From contig NZ_KI421494.1 in assembly GCF_000473065.1 (NCBI RefSeq), forward strand, positions 154,697 through 218,696: a stretch of DNA of 64,000 nt, written 5' to 3'. Position 1 is the first letter of the stretch; each line of letters begins with the position of its first letter. Shown piece after piece: positions 26,758 to 35,278 of the stretch. The notes under the pieces were generated by a model that saw nothing but the letters and a program-made list of their open reading frames with translations, was not told the DNA's origin and made no database searches. Made by a program: the position numbers and the translations under genes. This DNA comes from Bradyrhizobium sp. WSM1743 (lineage in GTDB: Bacteria; Pseudomonadota; Alphaproteobacteria; Rhizobiales; Xanthobacteraceae).

Positions 26758-27393
26758 TCAGGACGCCGGAAGGGCAAGGCGCTCAATGGTTTGAATGTGC
26801 CGCGTGAGCAGGTTACAGGCTTGATCGACGTTGCGCGTTCGCAAGGCTTGCAGAATCAGGCGGTGATCTTGATTGGAGCGCGGTCGCCAGCCCACCGATC
26901 GCGCCATCGCGAACACCAGTCGAGAATTGGCAAGCTGCAGTCCATCGAGGCTCGCGAGCAGACGCGGCATTCCGCACGGCGCGACCAAGGCTTGGTGAAA
27001 GGCGCGGTTGGCTATCTCAAACTCTTCGATCGTCTTTGCATTGTCTCCTTCGATCAGGGCGAGCTCGATCTGAGCCAAATGAGCTGTTGTGAGCCTTGGC
27101 CCCGAATGGCGCAATGCCACCACTTCGAGCGCGGCGCGCATTTCGGCGATCTCCTTCACTGAGCGGGTATCGAGCGGGGCAACCCGAACACCGCGACGCG
27201 GCACAGCGACAACAAGATGTTGTGCCTGCAGCTGCCGAAAGGCCTCGCGCACGGGGACGTGGCTGGAATTGAATTCTCGTGCCACGTGATCCTGACGGAG
27301 TGGCGCGTCTGGCTCTAAGGCGCCACTGATAATGCGCTCAGCGATTGAGTCCGCGATGCGCGCGACCGTCGTCATGTTGTCAGTGGTGATCAT
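26758..27393 (-). CDS. bioR: GntR-family regulator, BioR type
   Basis: A 211-residue FCD-type GntR regulator. The winged helix covers about residues 8-75 (ISGALEPDAPLRQDHVAREF, SSHVPVREAFRQLQ, HLVVAVPRRGVRV). The all-helical FCD domain covers about residues 85-205 (EIAEMRAALEVVALRHSG, ANRAFHQALVAPCG). In Rhizobiales, BioR represses biotin synthesis genes at the sequence TTATCTATAA. Here it is divergent from bioB, and three such sites lie in the shared region, one of them a few bases before its own start, which suggests autoregulation. Location, family and operators agree, so the assignment is good. Confidence 0.85.
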   Translation of the reverse strand: MITTDNMTTVARIADSIAERIISGALEPDAPLRQDHVAREFNSSHVPVREAFRQLQAQHLVVAVPRRGVRVAPLDTRSVKEIAEMRAALEVVALRHSGPRLTTAHLAQIELALIEGDNAKTIEEFEIANRAFHQALVAPCGMPRLLASLDGLQLANSRLVFAMARSVGWRPRSNQDHRLILQALRTRNVDQACNLLTRHIQTIERLALPAS

Positions 27394-27396
27394 AGA

Positions 27397-27406
27397 TTAT
27401 CTACCG
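27397..27406 (+). promoter_or_regulatory. BioR-box-like site near the bioR start
   Basis: TTATCTACCG shares its first eight positions, bar one, with the BioR half-palindrome TTATCTATAA. It lies 3 bases before the bioR start codon, where binding would block transcription of bioR. Confidence 0.5.
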
Positions 27407-27461
27407 CAATAACCGGTGCATTTGCGAGACAGCTCGATTAGCATCTCTCCGAGAGCAATGA

Positions 27462-27471
27462 CTATAGATAA
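27462..27471 (-). promoter_or_regulatory. BioR-box-like site 1 upstream of bioB
   Basis: Read on the minus strand this is TTATCTATAG, nine of ten bases of the known Rhizobiales BioR box. It lies 36 bases before the bioB start and 9 bases before the second site, which is in opposite orientation. Confidence 0.7.
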
Positions 27472-27480
27472 TTGACGCGA

Positions 27481-27490
27481 TTATCTACAA
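27481..27490 (+). promoter_or_regulatory. BioR-box-like site 2 upstream of bioB
   Basis: TTATCTACAA, nine of ten bases of the known box. It sits 17 bases before the bioB ATG and overlaps the expected region of transcription start. It forms an inverted pair with the site at 27462. Confidence 0.7.
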
Positions 27491-27507
27491 TTGAGCGGGA
27501 GTGGGTT

Positions 27508-28500
27508 ATGGATGCTGCTGCGCAAGTCCAGATGGAAACAGGCAATGGGGCGCAGATTCGTTATCATTGGAACGTCGAAGAGGCTAAGGCGCTCTACGAC
27601 CTTCCTTTTGCCGACCTCATGCTTCAGGCGCAGCGCGCTCATCGCAAGAACTTCGATCCAAACCACGTCGAAACTGCGAGCCTGCTCAGCATCAAGACCG
27701 GCGGCTGTCCGGAAGATTGCGGCTACTGCTCGCAAAGCGCACATTACGAGACCGGCCTGAAAGCCACCCGTCTGATGCGTTGCGCCGATGTGGTTGCGAC
27801 CGCGCAGCGCGCGAAGGATGCCGGCGCCACGCGCTTCTGCATGGCCGCGGCCTGGCGTACGCCAAAAGATCGCGATCTTGATTCCGTCTGCGACATGGTC
27901 AACGCGGTCAAAGGACTCGGCATGGAAACGTGCGTCACGCTCGGCATGCTGACACCGAAGCAGGCCGCGCGCCTCGCCGAGGCCGGCCTTGACTTCTACA
28001 ATCACAATCTCGACACATCGCCCGAGTTTTACAGCAAGATCATCACCACCCGCAGCCTGCAGGACCGCATCGATACGCTGGCGCATGTGCGCGATGCCGG
28101 GATCAAGATCTGCTGCGGCGGTATCATCGGCATGGGCGAGCGCGTCGAGGACCGCCTAGGTATGCTCGTGCTGCTCGCCAATCTTCCCAACCATCCCGAA
28201 AGCGTGCCGATCAACCTGTGGAACAAGATCGAGGGCGTGCCGGTGGAAGACACCGCGCAGCCTCCCGATCCGATCGCGCTGGTCCGGCTGCTGGCGACCG
28301 CGCGGATCATGATGCCGAGGAGCGTGGTTCGCTTGTCCGCCGGGCGGCAATACATGACCGACGAATTGCAGGCGCTTTGCTTCTTGGCCGGCGCAAACTC
28401 AATCTTCGTCGGCGACGTGCTCTTGACCACCAAAAACCCGAAAGTTGATCGCGACGCGGATCTGCTGGCCCGGCTCGGCATCACGTCCGGGCTCGCCTGA
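27508..28500 (+). CDS. bioB: Biotin synthase
   Basis: A 330-residue radical SAM enzyme that inserts sulfur into dethiobiotin. The [4Fe-4S] cluster cysteines are in KTGGCPEDCGYCSQSAHY (about residues 60-75). YNHNLDTSPEFYSKI, CCGGIIGMGE and the C-terminal RLSAGRQ and FLAGANSIFVGD are typical BioB segments that bind the second cluster and the substrate. I chose the ATG at 27508 because a GGGAG site precedes it and because the upstream in-frame codons overlap the two BioR sites. It is first in the order bioB, panD, bioF, bioD, bioA. Its length is normal for the family. Confidence 0.95.
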   Translation: MDAAAQVQMETGNGAQIRYHWNVEEAKALYDLPFADLMLQAQRAHRKNFDPNHVETASLLSIKTGGCPEDCGYCSQSAHYETGLKATRLMRCADVVATAQRAKDAGATRFCMAAAWRTPKDRDLDSVCDMVNAVKGLGMETCVTLGMLTPKQAARLAEAGLDFYNHNLDTSPEFYSKIITTRSLQDRIDTLAHVRDAGIKICCGGIIGMGERVEDRLGMLVLLANLPNHPESVPINLWNKIEGVPVEDTAQPPDPIALVRLLATARIMMPRSVVRLSAGRQYMTDELQALCFLAGANSIFVGDVLLTTKNPKVDRDADLLARLGITSGLA

Positions 28501-28550
28501 CGGAAGCAGTGCGCTCAATATGTTGCCCCTACATCCAGCCTAGGTGAGAA

Positions 28551-28904
28551 ATGCAGATAACTTTGATGAAGGGAAAAATCCATCGCGCCTCAGTGACCGA
28601 AGCTGATCTGCACTATGAAGGCTCGATCTCGATAGATCGTACGCTCCTGGACGCAGCAGGAATGGTGATCAACGAGCGCGTCGAAATCTACAATGTCGAA
28701 ACAGGGGCGCGCTTTGCCACCTACGTGATCGAGGCGCCGCCGATGTCTGGCACGATAAGCCTGAACGGTGCGGCCGCCCGACTGGCGATGCCCGGAGACA
28801 AGGTCATTATCGTTGCATATGCCTCATTCGACGAGGTCGAAGCAAAGATATTCAAGCCACGCATTGTGCGTGTGGACCGAGACAATCGCATCCTGGCAAG
28901 TTGA
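28551..28904 (+). CDS. panD: Aspartate 1-decarboxylase
   Basis: A 117-residue pyruvoyl enzyme that makes beta-alanine for pantothenate. The processing site Gly-Ser is in LHYEGSISIDRTLLDAAG (Ser at about residue 25), followed by NERVEIYNVETGARFATYVI and NGAAARLAMPGDKVIIVAYA. The length fits the family. Placement is unusual: it separates bioB from bioF inside the biotin operon, whereas panB and panC lie about 4.4 kb further downstream. All are on the same strand, so one BioR-controlled transcript could tie beta-alanine supply to biotin supply. Confidence 0.95.
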   Translation: MQITLMKGKIHRASVTEADLHYEGSISIDRTLLDAAGMVINERVEIYNVETGARFATYVIEAPPMSGTISLNGAAARLAMPGDKVIIVAYASFDEVEAKIFKPRIVRVDRDNRILAS

Positions 28905-28980
28905 ACCTAGCGGGCCATCCTTCCTTCTTACACGGCCAACTCACCTTTTGCGTGATTTGATGCGATCCTCGGAGTGATGA

Positions 28981-30141
28981 ATGCGGTCAGTCCAAACAGC
29001 TAGACTTGGTCCCTACGTCGCAGCGTTGAATGCCTTGAACGAAGATAAACGGCTGCGCTGCCTCAAGCCGCGCGTGGGGATCGATTTCGCATCGAACGAC
29101 TATCTGGCGCTCGGGAACGCCTCGCGCATCAAAAAGGCGATGGTTGCCGCGCTCGAGGCGGGCACTCCGGTTGGAGCCGGCGGGTCGCGGCTTCTGCGCG
29201 GCAATTGCGAGGAGCATGAACGGCTCGAAACGGAAGCGGCTCAGTTCTTTGGCGCGGAGGCAGCGCTTTTCTTTGGAGGCGGCTACATCGCAAATTTTGC
29301 CCTCCTGACAACGCTGCCGCAGCGCGGCGATCTGCTCGTTCTCGATTCGCTCGTGCACGCCAGTATTCACGAGGGGGCGCGGGCCAGCCGCGCAGAGTGT
29401 CGAATTCACGCGCACAATGATCCCCAGTCAGTCGAAGACGCAATTCGCGACTGGCGAAACAAAGGTGGGGCGGGCCGCGTCTGGATTGTGGCCGAAAGTC
29501 TCTACAGTATGGATGGCGACTTCGCTCCACTCGAAGAGCTGGTGGCGATCGCCGATCGACAAGACGCGTTTCTGATCGTGGATGAGGCTCATGCCACAGG
29601 CGCTTACGGGCATCAGGGACGAGGGCTCACGGCCCCTTATGACAGGCGCGAAAATCTCATCGTCGTTCATACCTGCGGCAAAGCGCTCGGTGCGGCGGGT
29701 GCACTTGTTACGGCCTCCGGCATCTTGCGCGATTTCATGGTCAACCGCTGTCGTCCGTTTATTTTTGCCACCGCCCCATCACCATTGATGGCCGTTGCCG
29801 TTCGAGAGGCACTCCTCACCCTGCAGAAAGAGCCGGAGCGGCAGCAACGGCTGACCAAACTCGTTGCGTTCGCGCATCGGCAGATCACCTCGCTTGGTTT
29901 GCGCACACCATCGACTTCTCAGATCGTGCCGTACATCGTAGGTGATAATGCTCATGCAATGCGACTTGCCTCTGCTCTGCAGGCGCGCGGCTTCGATATC
30001 CGCGGAATTCGGCCGCCAACCGTCCCTGCAGGCACCGCCCGCTTGCGAATTTCGTTGACACTCAATGTTGGGGAAGCGGACGTGCGCGCAATGCTCGATG
30101 CACTGGTCGAGGTGACCCGAGGGGCTCGTTTGGATGAATAG
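28981..30141 (+). CDS. bioF: 8-amino-7-oxononanoate synthase
   Basis: A 386-residue PLP enzyme that condenses pimeloyl thioester with alanine. Motifs: GIDFASNDYLALGN, GAGGSRLLRGNCEEHERLE, VAESLYSMDGDFAPL, IVDEAHATGAYGHQGRG, and the PLP lysine in VHTCGKALGAAGAL (about residue 237). It ends overlapping the bioD start by 8 bases. A weak purine-rich stretch (GGAG) precedes the ATG. No bioZ, bioC or bioH gene for making the pimeloyl precursor is seen in this window. Confidence 0.95.
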   Translation: MRSVQTARLGPYVAALNALNEDKRLRCLKPRVGIDFASNDYLALGNASRIKKAMVAALEAGTPVGAGGSRLLRGNCEEHERLETEAAQFFGAEAALFFGGGYIANFALLTTLPQRGDLLVLDSLVHASIHEGARASRAECRIHAHNDPQSVEDAIRDWRNKGGAGRVWIVAESLYSMDGDFAPLEELVAIADRQDAFLIVDEAHATGAYGHQGRGLTAPYDRRENLIVVHTCGKALGAAGALVTASGILRDFMVNRCRPFIFATAPSPLMAVAVREALLTLQKEPERQQRLTKLVAFAHRQITSLGLRTPSTSQIVPYIVGDNAHAMRLASALQARGFDIRGIRPPTVPAGTARLRISLTLNVGEADVRAMLDALVEVTRGARLDE

Positions 30142-30769
30142 GCGAATCGTCGTGACTGGTACGGACACCGGGGTCGGCAAAACGGTATTTTCCGCAGGGC
30201 TCGCCGGCCTTCTCGGCGCGAATTACTGGAAACCGGTCCAGGCTGGACTCGAACAAGAGACCGACTCCGAGTGCATCCGCCGCCTCGGGGGCCTCTCGTC
30301 CGATCGGATTGTCCCGGAGCTCTATCGACTTCGGACGCCTGCGTCGCCCCATTCCTCCGCGGAGATCGACGGCGTTCGCATAGATACAGAGACGTTTCGA
30401 CTGCCCGACAGCGGCGAGCGGCAACTCGTGATCGAGGGCGCCGGCGGACTCATGGTGCCGCTGACAGCGCGCACTCTTTACATCGACATCTTTGAGCGCT
30501 GGCAGCTTCCCGTCGTGCTTTGCGCAAGGACCGGACTGGGCACAATCAATCACTCCCTGCTCTCCATAGAGGCTCTGCGGAAGCGTCAGATTCGAATCCT
30601 TGGAATTGCGTTCATCGGCGAAAGAAACGCCGAAACTGAAAGCGCGATTTGCGAGATCGGGAGAGTGCGTTGGTTGGGACGGCTCCCGTGGCTTGTTCCC
30701 CTCACGGACGATAGGCTGCAGGCTGCTTTCAAAGACTCCTTTGTTAGTACCGATTTCCTGCACCTATGA
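30134..30769 (+). CDS. bioD: Dethiobiotin synthetase
   Basis: A 211-residue ATP-dependent carboxylase that closes the ureido ring. The P-loop is in VVTGTDTGVGKTVFSAGLA (residues 4-22), followed by YWKPVQAGLEQETDSE, SPHSSAEIDGV and the conserved IEGAGGLMVPL. LCARTGLGTINHSLLSIEAL is also typical. It overlaps bioF by 8 bases and bioA by 4 bases (ATGA), so the three genes are translationally coupled. Confidence 0.94.
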   Translation: MNRRIVVTGTDTGVGKTVFSAGLAGLLGANYWKPVQAGLEQETDSECIRRLGGLSSDRIVPELYRLRTPASPHSSAEIDGVRIDTETFRLPDSGERQLVIEGAGGLMVPLTARTLYIDIFERWQLPVVLCARTGLGTINHSLLSIEALRKRQIRILGIAFIGERNAETESAICEIGRVRWLGRLPWLVPLTDDRLQAAFKDSFVSTDFLHL

Positions 30770-32031
30770 AGACAGTCAAGAGGTCGCCGATCTGGCACCC
30801 GTTCACGCAGCATGCTCTACAGCGGGACATGACGAAGGTGCTGCGGGGAGAGGGGGCGTATCTCTACACCGAAGATGGCCGACGCCTTATCGATGCGATC
30901 TCCTCCTGGTGGGTCGTGACCCATGGCCATTGCCATCCATGCATCGTGAACGCGATCCGAGAACAGGCAGGCCAGCTCAACCAGGTCATCTTCGCCGGAT
31001 ACACTCACGACCCAGCTGAGCAAGTTGCGACGGAACTATTGAAGGTTACCTCCCCGGCGCTCGAGCATGTGTTCTTCTCCGATAGCGGGTCAACCAGCGT
31101 CGAAGTCGCGCTGAAAATGGCGCTCGGCTACTGGCGCAATACCGGAAGACAGCGAACCCAAATTGTGGTGATGCAGCACTCGTACCATGGCGACACGATC
31201 GGGGCGATGTCGGTAGGTAGCCGAGGCGTCTTCAATGCGGCCTACGGGGCGCTGATGTTCGAGGTGACCTCGATTCCGTTCCCGGCAAGGGATCGTGAGC
31301 AAAGAGCGCTCGATGCGCTTGAAAACGCGTGTCGAAGCGAGCATCCCGCAGCCTTTATCGTTGAGCCCCTGATATTGGGTGCCGGTGGAATGCTGATGTA
31401 TTCTCCCTCGGTACTAAGAGAGATGAAGCGGATCTGCGAAGCCTTCGACGTCCTGTTCATTGCGGACGAGGTCATGACCGGCTGGGGTCGGACGGGTACC
31501 TTGTTTGCGTGTGAGCAGGCCGATGTGACGCCCGATATTGCCTGCTATTCGAAAGGACTCACGGCTGGGGCGCTGCCGCTCGCCGTCACACTCTGTCGTG
31601 CCGATATTTTCGATGCGCATTATTCTGAAGATCGCACGCGTACGTTTTTTCATTCGAGCTCATATACGGCCAATCCAGTGGCCTGTGCCGCCGCCAAGGC
31701 GAATCTGGACCTATGGAACGATCCGGAATATCGCGGGCGGCTGGCATCCTTGGCCAGGATGCAAGAACAGGCACTCGCGCCATTCCGCGCCGATTCGCGG
31801 TTCGCAAACGTCCGACGCACAGGAACAGTCACAGCGCTTGAACTCAACACGAGCGATGCCGGCTATCTGGCGGACATCGGTCCGAGGCTTTTGGCATTCT
31901 TCCAAGCGCGGAACCTGCTGTTACGCCCACTCGGTAACACAATCTACGTGATGCCGCCTTACTGCGTTACGGCGTCCGACCTTGATGAAATCTATACTGC
32001 CATCCGCGACGCCGCTGACTTGCTGATGTGA
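30766..32031 (+). CDS. bioA: Adenosylmethionine-8-amino-7-oxononanoate aminotransferase
   Basis: A 421-residue class III aminotransferase that uses SAM as amino donor. Motifs: PIWHPFTQHALQRDM, ISSWWVVTHGHCHPCIV, FFSDSGSTSVEVALKMALGY, HSYHGDTIGAMSVG, FIADEVMTGWGRTGTLFACE, and the PLP lysine in IACYSKGLTAGALPLAV (about residue 265). FHSSSYTANPVACAAA is also characteristic. It is the last bio gene; the next gene on the strand is a small unknown protein 440 bases downstream. Confidence 0.95.
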   Translation: MKTVKRSPIWHPFTQHALQRDMTKVLRGEGAYLYTEDGRRLIDAISSWWVVTHGHCHPCIVNAIREQAGQLNQVIFAGYTHDPAEQVATELLKVTSPALEHVFFSDSGSTSVEVALKMALGYWRNTGRQRTQIVVMQHSYHGDTIGAMSVGSRGVFNAAYGALMFEVTSIPFPARDREQRALDALENACRSEHPAAFIVEPLILGAGGMLMYSPSVLREMKRICEAFDVLFIADEVMTGWGRTGTLFACEQADVTPDIACYSKGLTAGALPLAVTLCRADIFDAHYSEDRTRTFFHSSSYTANPVACAAAKANLDLWNDPEYRGRLASLARMQEQALAPFRADSRFANVRRTGTVTALELNTSDAGYLADIGPRLLAFFQARNLLLRPLGNTIYVMPPYCVTASDLDEIYTAIRDAADLLM

Positions 32032-32470
32032 GATGCACAAGACTGTGCAATCGTCTGCGGTGACAGGATCTTGCAAGGTGGAAGTGTCCGTATTGCTGCC
32101 GCTTGATAGTGCAACGAGAATGCAGCACCCAAGGCTCGCAGGCTAATCGTGCTTTAAGCACTTAAGCCCTCCCGATCCAGCTGCCGCAGCTATCCTGCGG
32201 GCTAGCCATGAAAGGCGCAGCATTTGGCCGAAATGTCGGGTGAATTGCGTTAACCACGATAGAGAAATCCATTATCTTGAGCAAATTCTCGGCGAGGCTT
32301 TCTGCGGAAAGTACCTGCTTCGCGAGGCAGCCGCACATCAGAGTCGAGGCTCTTGATGGCTGCAAGAACCAGGAGACGGACCGCCGGGCGAGCGCACCTT
32401 TGGTGCGCGCGTGGTGCTGTGGTCGGAGGGCAGCGGAGCTTCCCAAGTAAATGTCTGATAGGAGGCGAGA
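32032..32470. other. Spacer after bioA
   Basis: No clear gene. A minus-strand frame ending at 32162 has a short protein-like tail (SAESLAENLLKIMDFSIVVN), but its first half overlaps the next small gene and is irregular. I saw no obvious terminator hairpin. Confidence 0.3.
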
Positions 32471-32653
32471 ATGCACATTGGCTTGCGTAATTCCCTCGAC
32501 CATCCAGCCACATGTTGCGCGATATGCGGCGGAAAGTTTGGGCTGATCCGCCATTACTGCTGGCGAACGGCCCTTTGCTCGAAGAAATGCGTCAACCGCT
32601 TCAAGGCGCGGCGGGAGGCCGATCAGAAATGGTTTCGATGGCGAGCGGCTTAG
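32471..32653 (+). CDS. Small zinc-finger-like protein
   Basis: A 60-residue protein with potential metal ligands: CCAICGGKFGLIRHYCWRTA followed by LCSKKCVNRFKARREADQKW. The order C-x2-C, H, C, then C-x3-C resembles a treble-clef or cross-brace zinc site, and the end is a basic helix. I recall near-identical small proteins in many Bradyrhizobium and Mesorhizobium genomes, with no assigned function. The start follows AGGAGGCGAG, a strong ribosome binding site. The overlapping minus-strand frame is a shadow. Confidence 0.7.
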   Translation: MHIGLRNSLDHPATCCAICGGKFGLIRHYCWRTALCSKKCVNRFKARREADQKWFRWRAA

Positions 32654-32727
32654 GAATGGACTGAGTTTGTGCTGGTACGGCCCTGGTCAGAGGATTCGAG
32701 TGGCCCTCTAGAGCGCGTGGAAATCAA

Positions 32728-32937
32728 GTGACAGAAACATCTGCAAAAATAATCGACTTTAGGGCCTACAGGGCCAGCAGGCTGGCTCGGTCTGAGCGCC
32801 TTCGCGACGACATTTCCTCGACCGCGACTCTCGCTGCGCTTACAGCGGCCTATCACCTTTGGACGTTCCTGGCCTGCCATCCGTTTACTTTGCTCGGTGC
32901 GCCAGCGCCGAAGCAGGAGTCTAAGGAGTACCCCTAG
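32728..32937 (+). CDS. Possible small protein, unknown
   Basis: A 69-residue frame with a GTG start: MTETSAKIIDFRAYRASRLA, RSERLRDDISSTATLAALTA, then AYHLWTFLACHPFTLLG. The first 30 residues are basic and the second half is hydrophobic enough for one membrane helix. The DFRAYR segment looks like short conserved rhizobial proteins that I recall, but no function is known. No strong ribosome binding site is seen. Confidence 0.4.
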   Translation: MTETSAKIIDFRAYRASRLARSERLRDDISSTATLAALTAAYHLWTFLACHPFTLLGAPAPKQESKEYP

Positions 32938-33210
32938 AGGGGCAGACACGCAGATGTGCCCTAAAGACGAAGTCCCCACTGCGTGCATCTGCAGCTCGGT
33001 CCGGTCGAGTCGTTACCGTTTGGAGAGACTGCAATCAGCCCAGAAACGCGTGCAGATGGTGGCTCGTCGCGAGCGCGCTCCTCGATTGAGGACGCGGCTG
33101 GCATAGCCGCTGAAACTGCACGGGAAGCCGAGCCATCGAGTGATGAAATCGCGATGAGAAAGGTCTTGTCTCATGGTTGCGCGATCATTGGGCTGTTTTT
33201 GTCCTGTTCT

Positions 33211-33228
33211 CCAGTTCTAGAGAACTGG
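33211..33228 (+). repeat. Inverted repeat upstream of panB
   Basis: CCAGTTCT and AGAACTGG form an 8-bp stem with a 2-base centre, about 80 bases before the panB start. It is compact enough to be an operator for a dimeric regulator. It does not resemble the BioR box. No U-tract follows, so a terminator is less likely. Confidence 0.35.
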
Positions 33229-33309
33229 GGTCTCCATCCTCCATGCCATTGACAGGTTTCTCCCGCCTTCTCTAGGAAACGCTGACGGTGTGTGGGGAGC
33301 GCATCCAAT

Positions 33310-34188
33310 ATGAGCCACAGTTCAGAGCAACCGCTAGAGCGCGTCACGATTCCGGCGCTGCAGCAGTGGAGGGATAAAGGACGGCGTGTCGTGATGACCA
33401 CCGCCTACGATGCGGTTGCGGCGCGCATCGCGGATCCCATTGTCGATATCATCCTGGTCGGCGATAGCGTTGGAAATGTCTGCCTGGGATTCGACAACAC
33501 GCTGCCTGTCAGCGTGGCCATGATGAATCATCACCTGGAGGCTGTTGCGCGCACGAGGCCTCATGCGCTGCTTGTGGCCGACATGCCCTTTCTGAGCTTT
33601 CATGTCGGTTCTGAGGATACGATTCGCAATGCAGGAGGTTTTCTGCAGCGTGGCGCCGATGCTGTGAAACTCGAGGGTGGCGCCAAACGCATCGAGATGG
33701 TACGGGCCTTGGTCGACTGCGAAATTCCTGTGATGGGACATCTCGGTCTGACCCCGCAGAGCGTCAACGTTATGGGTGGATTCAAGGTGCAGGGACGGAC
33801 AACGGATACCGCCTTGCGGCTCCTCGATGACGCGCACTATCTGCAGGAAGCCGGTTGCTTCGCGCTGGTCTTGGAGGGCATTCCTGCCGAGCTCGCGGCG
33901 CGAGCGACCGAATGTCTCACGATACCCACCATCGGGATCGGAGCAGGACCTGATTGCTCGGGCCAAGTGCTCGTGTTTCATGATGTCTTGGGGCTGACCG
34001 AAGGTCATCGCCCCAAATTCGTTCGTGCCTATACAAATGGATTCCAGCTGTTCCAGGAGGCGCTGTCGCGCTGGGCTACCGATGTCCGCAAAGGTGCATT
34101 CCCGGGCTCAGAGGAGTGCTATCGTCTTCCTGATCAGCTTCGGCATGCCGTCGCCAACTGGGTGCCCTCCAATTCAAGCTCAAGGTAA
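33310..34188 (+). CDS. panB: 3-methyl-2-oxobutanoate hydroxymethyltransferase
   Basis: A 292-residue TIM-barrel enzyme that makes ketopantoate. Motifs: RVVMTTAYDAVAARIAD, ILVGDSVGNVCLGFDNTLPV, LVADMPFLSFHVG, DAVKLEGGAKRIEMVRALV, VMGHLGLTPQSVNVMGG and LVLEGIPAELAARATECL. The metal-binding Asp is in VGDSVG, Asp in ADMPF and Glu in KLEGG. I chose the ATG at 33310 rather than the GTG at 33292 because the homologous part begins soon after. panC follows after 3 bases, so the two are an operon. Confidence 0.94.
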   Translation: MSHSSEQPLERVTIPALQQWRDKGRRVVMTTAYDAVAARIADPIVDIILVGDSVGNVCLGFDNTLPVSVAMMNHHLEAVARTRPHALLVADMPFLSFHVGSEDTIRNAGGFLQRGADAVKLEGGAKRIEMVRALVDCEIPVMGHLGLTPQSVNVMGGFKVQGRTTDTALRLLDDAHYLQEAGCFALVLEGIPAELAARATECLTIPTIGIGAGPDCSGQVLVFHDVLGLTEGHRPKFVRAYTNGFQLFQEALSRWATDVRKGAFPGSEECYRLPDQLRHAVANWVPSNSSSR

Positions 34189-34191
34189 GAA

Positions 34192-35043
34192 ATGCAAGTA
34201 ATTACGAAGGTCGCCGAGCTTCGTCGCGCCCTTGCAGACGTTCGCAATGCCGATAAGCGCATCGGATTCGTTCCGACGATGGGATACTTGCACGACGGCC
34301 ACCTGGCCCTGATCTCGGCTAGTAGGGAACACTGCGACGTCACTGTCGTTAGCATCTTCGTCAACCCCACTCAGTTCGGCCCAAATGAGGATCTCAGCAG
34401 GTACCCTCGCGACTTCGCGCGCGATGAAGCGTTGTGCCGCAGTGCCGGGGTCACCATCATCTTCGCGCCAAGTGCAGAGGAGATCTATCCGGCTCAATTT
34501 CAGAGCTTTGTCGAGCCGGGCGAACTCGCAAAACCGCTCTGCGGGGCTTTCAGGCCTGGACATTTTCGTGGTGTAGCGACTGTCGTCTGCAAGCTATTCA
34601 ACATGGTGCAGCCGGACGTCGCGTACTTTGGACAGAAGGATTTTCAGCAATGCGCTGTGATACGCCGCATGACGGTTGACCTGAATCTTCCGATCGAGAT
34701 TGTCACTGTGCCAACCGTGCGGGAGCCAGATGGGCTGGCAATGAGCAGTCGCAACCGTTATCTCAGCCCGGAAGAACGTGGTCGGAGCCTTGCGATCAGC
34801 CGTGGTTTGTTCGCCGCAGCGCAAGAGTTTGCCTCAGGGGAGCGCGACCCGGCAACGCTGATTGCGCTTGCAAGAAAGCATTTGGAAAGGGTCGATCGAC
34901 TGCAGTACCTTGAGCTTGTCGATGCTGGGACCTTAACGATTGCCGAGAGTCCTCTGCGCTATCCGGCGGTGCTCTGTGTGGCAGCGTACGTCGGCTCGAC
35001 TCGGTTGATCGACAATGTAGTCCTGTCCTGGTCGCCATCGTAG
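34192..35043 (+). CDS. panC: Pantothenate synthetase
   Basis: A 283-residue enzyme that joins pantoate and beta-alanine with ATP. Motifs: IGFVPTMGYLHDGHLALIS with the HIGH-type nucleotide-binding motif (HDGH), SIFVNPTQFGPNEDLSRYPR, LCGAFRPGHFRGVATVVCKL, PDVAYFGQKDFQQCAVIRRM, VREPDGLAMSSRNRYLS. The length is normal. With panD inside the bio operon upstream, a full set for pantothenate from ketoisovalerate and aspartate is present apart from panE, which is not seen here. Confidence 0.95.
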   Translation: MQVITKVAELRRALADVRNADKRIGFVPTMGYLHDGHLALISASREHCDVTVVSIFVNPTQFGPNEDLSRYPRDFARDEALCRSAGVTIIFAPSAEEIYPAQFQSFVEPGELAKPLCGAFRPGHFRGVATVVCKLFNMVQPDVAYFGQKDFQQCAVIRRMTVDLNLPIEIVTVPTVREPDGLAMSSRNRYLSPEERGRSLAISRGLFAAAQEFASGERDPATLIALARKHLERVDRLQYLELVDAGTLTIAESPLRYPAVLCVAAYVGSTRLIDNVVLSWSPS

Positions 35044-35278
35044 CCAGATCCGCAAGTGATTGCGCTCAGAAGCCGTCGAACCGGGGGGCACTGAAATCCT
35101 CAACATCCTGGAAGAACTCTCGAAGGCGATCCGGAACTGCCCTTTGCGCGCTAAACAACTGCCCCACGCTCGAGCTCATGATGTCGGCTGGAGATTGGCT
35201 CTGCCGCTGACGGGGTGGAGCGAGTCGGGGCCGCGCCCACGCTGCCGAGAGCAGCCAAGCGCGAGTTCGCTTTCCGTA

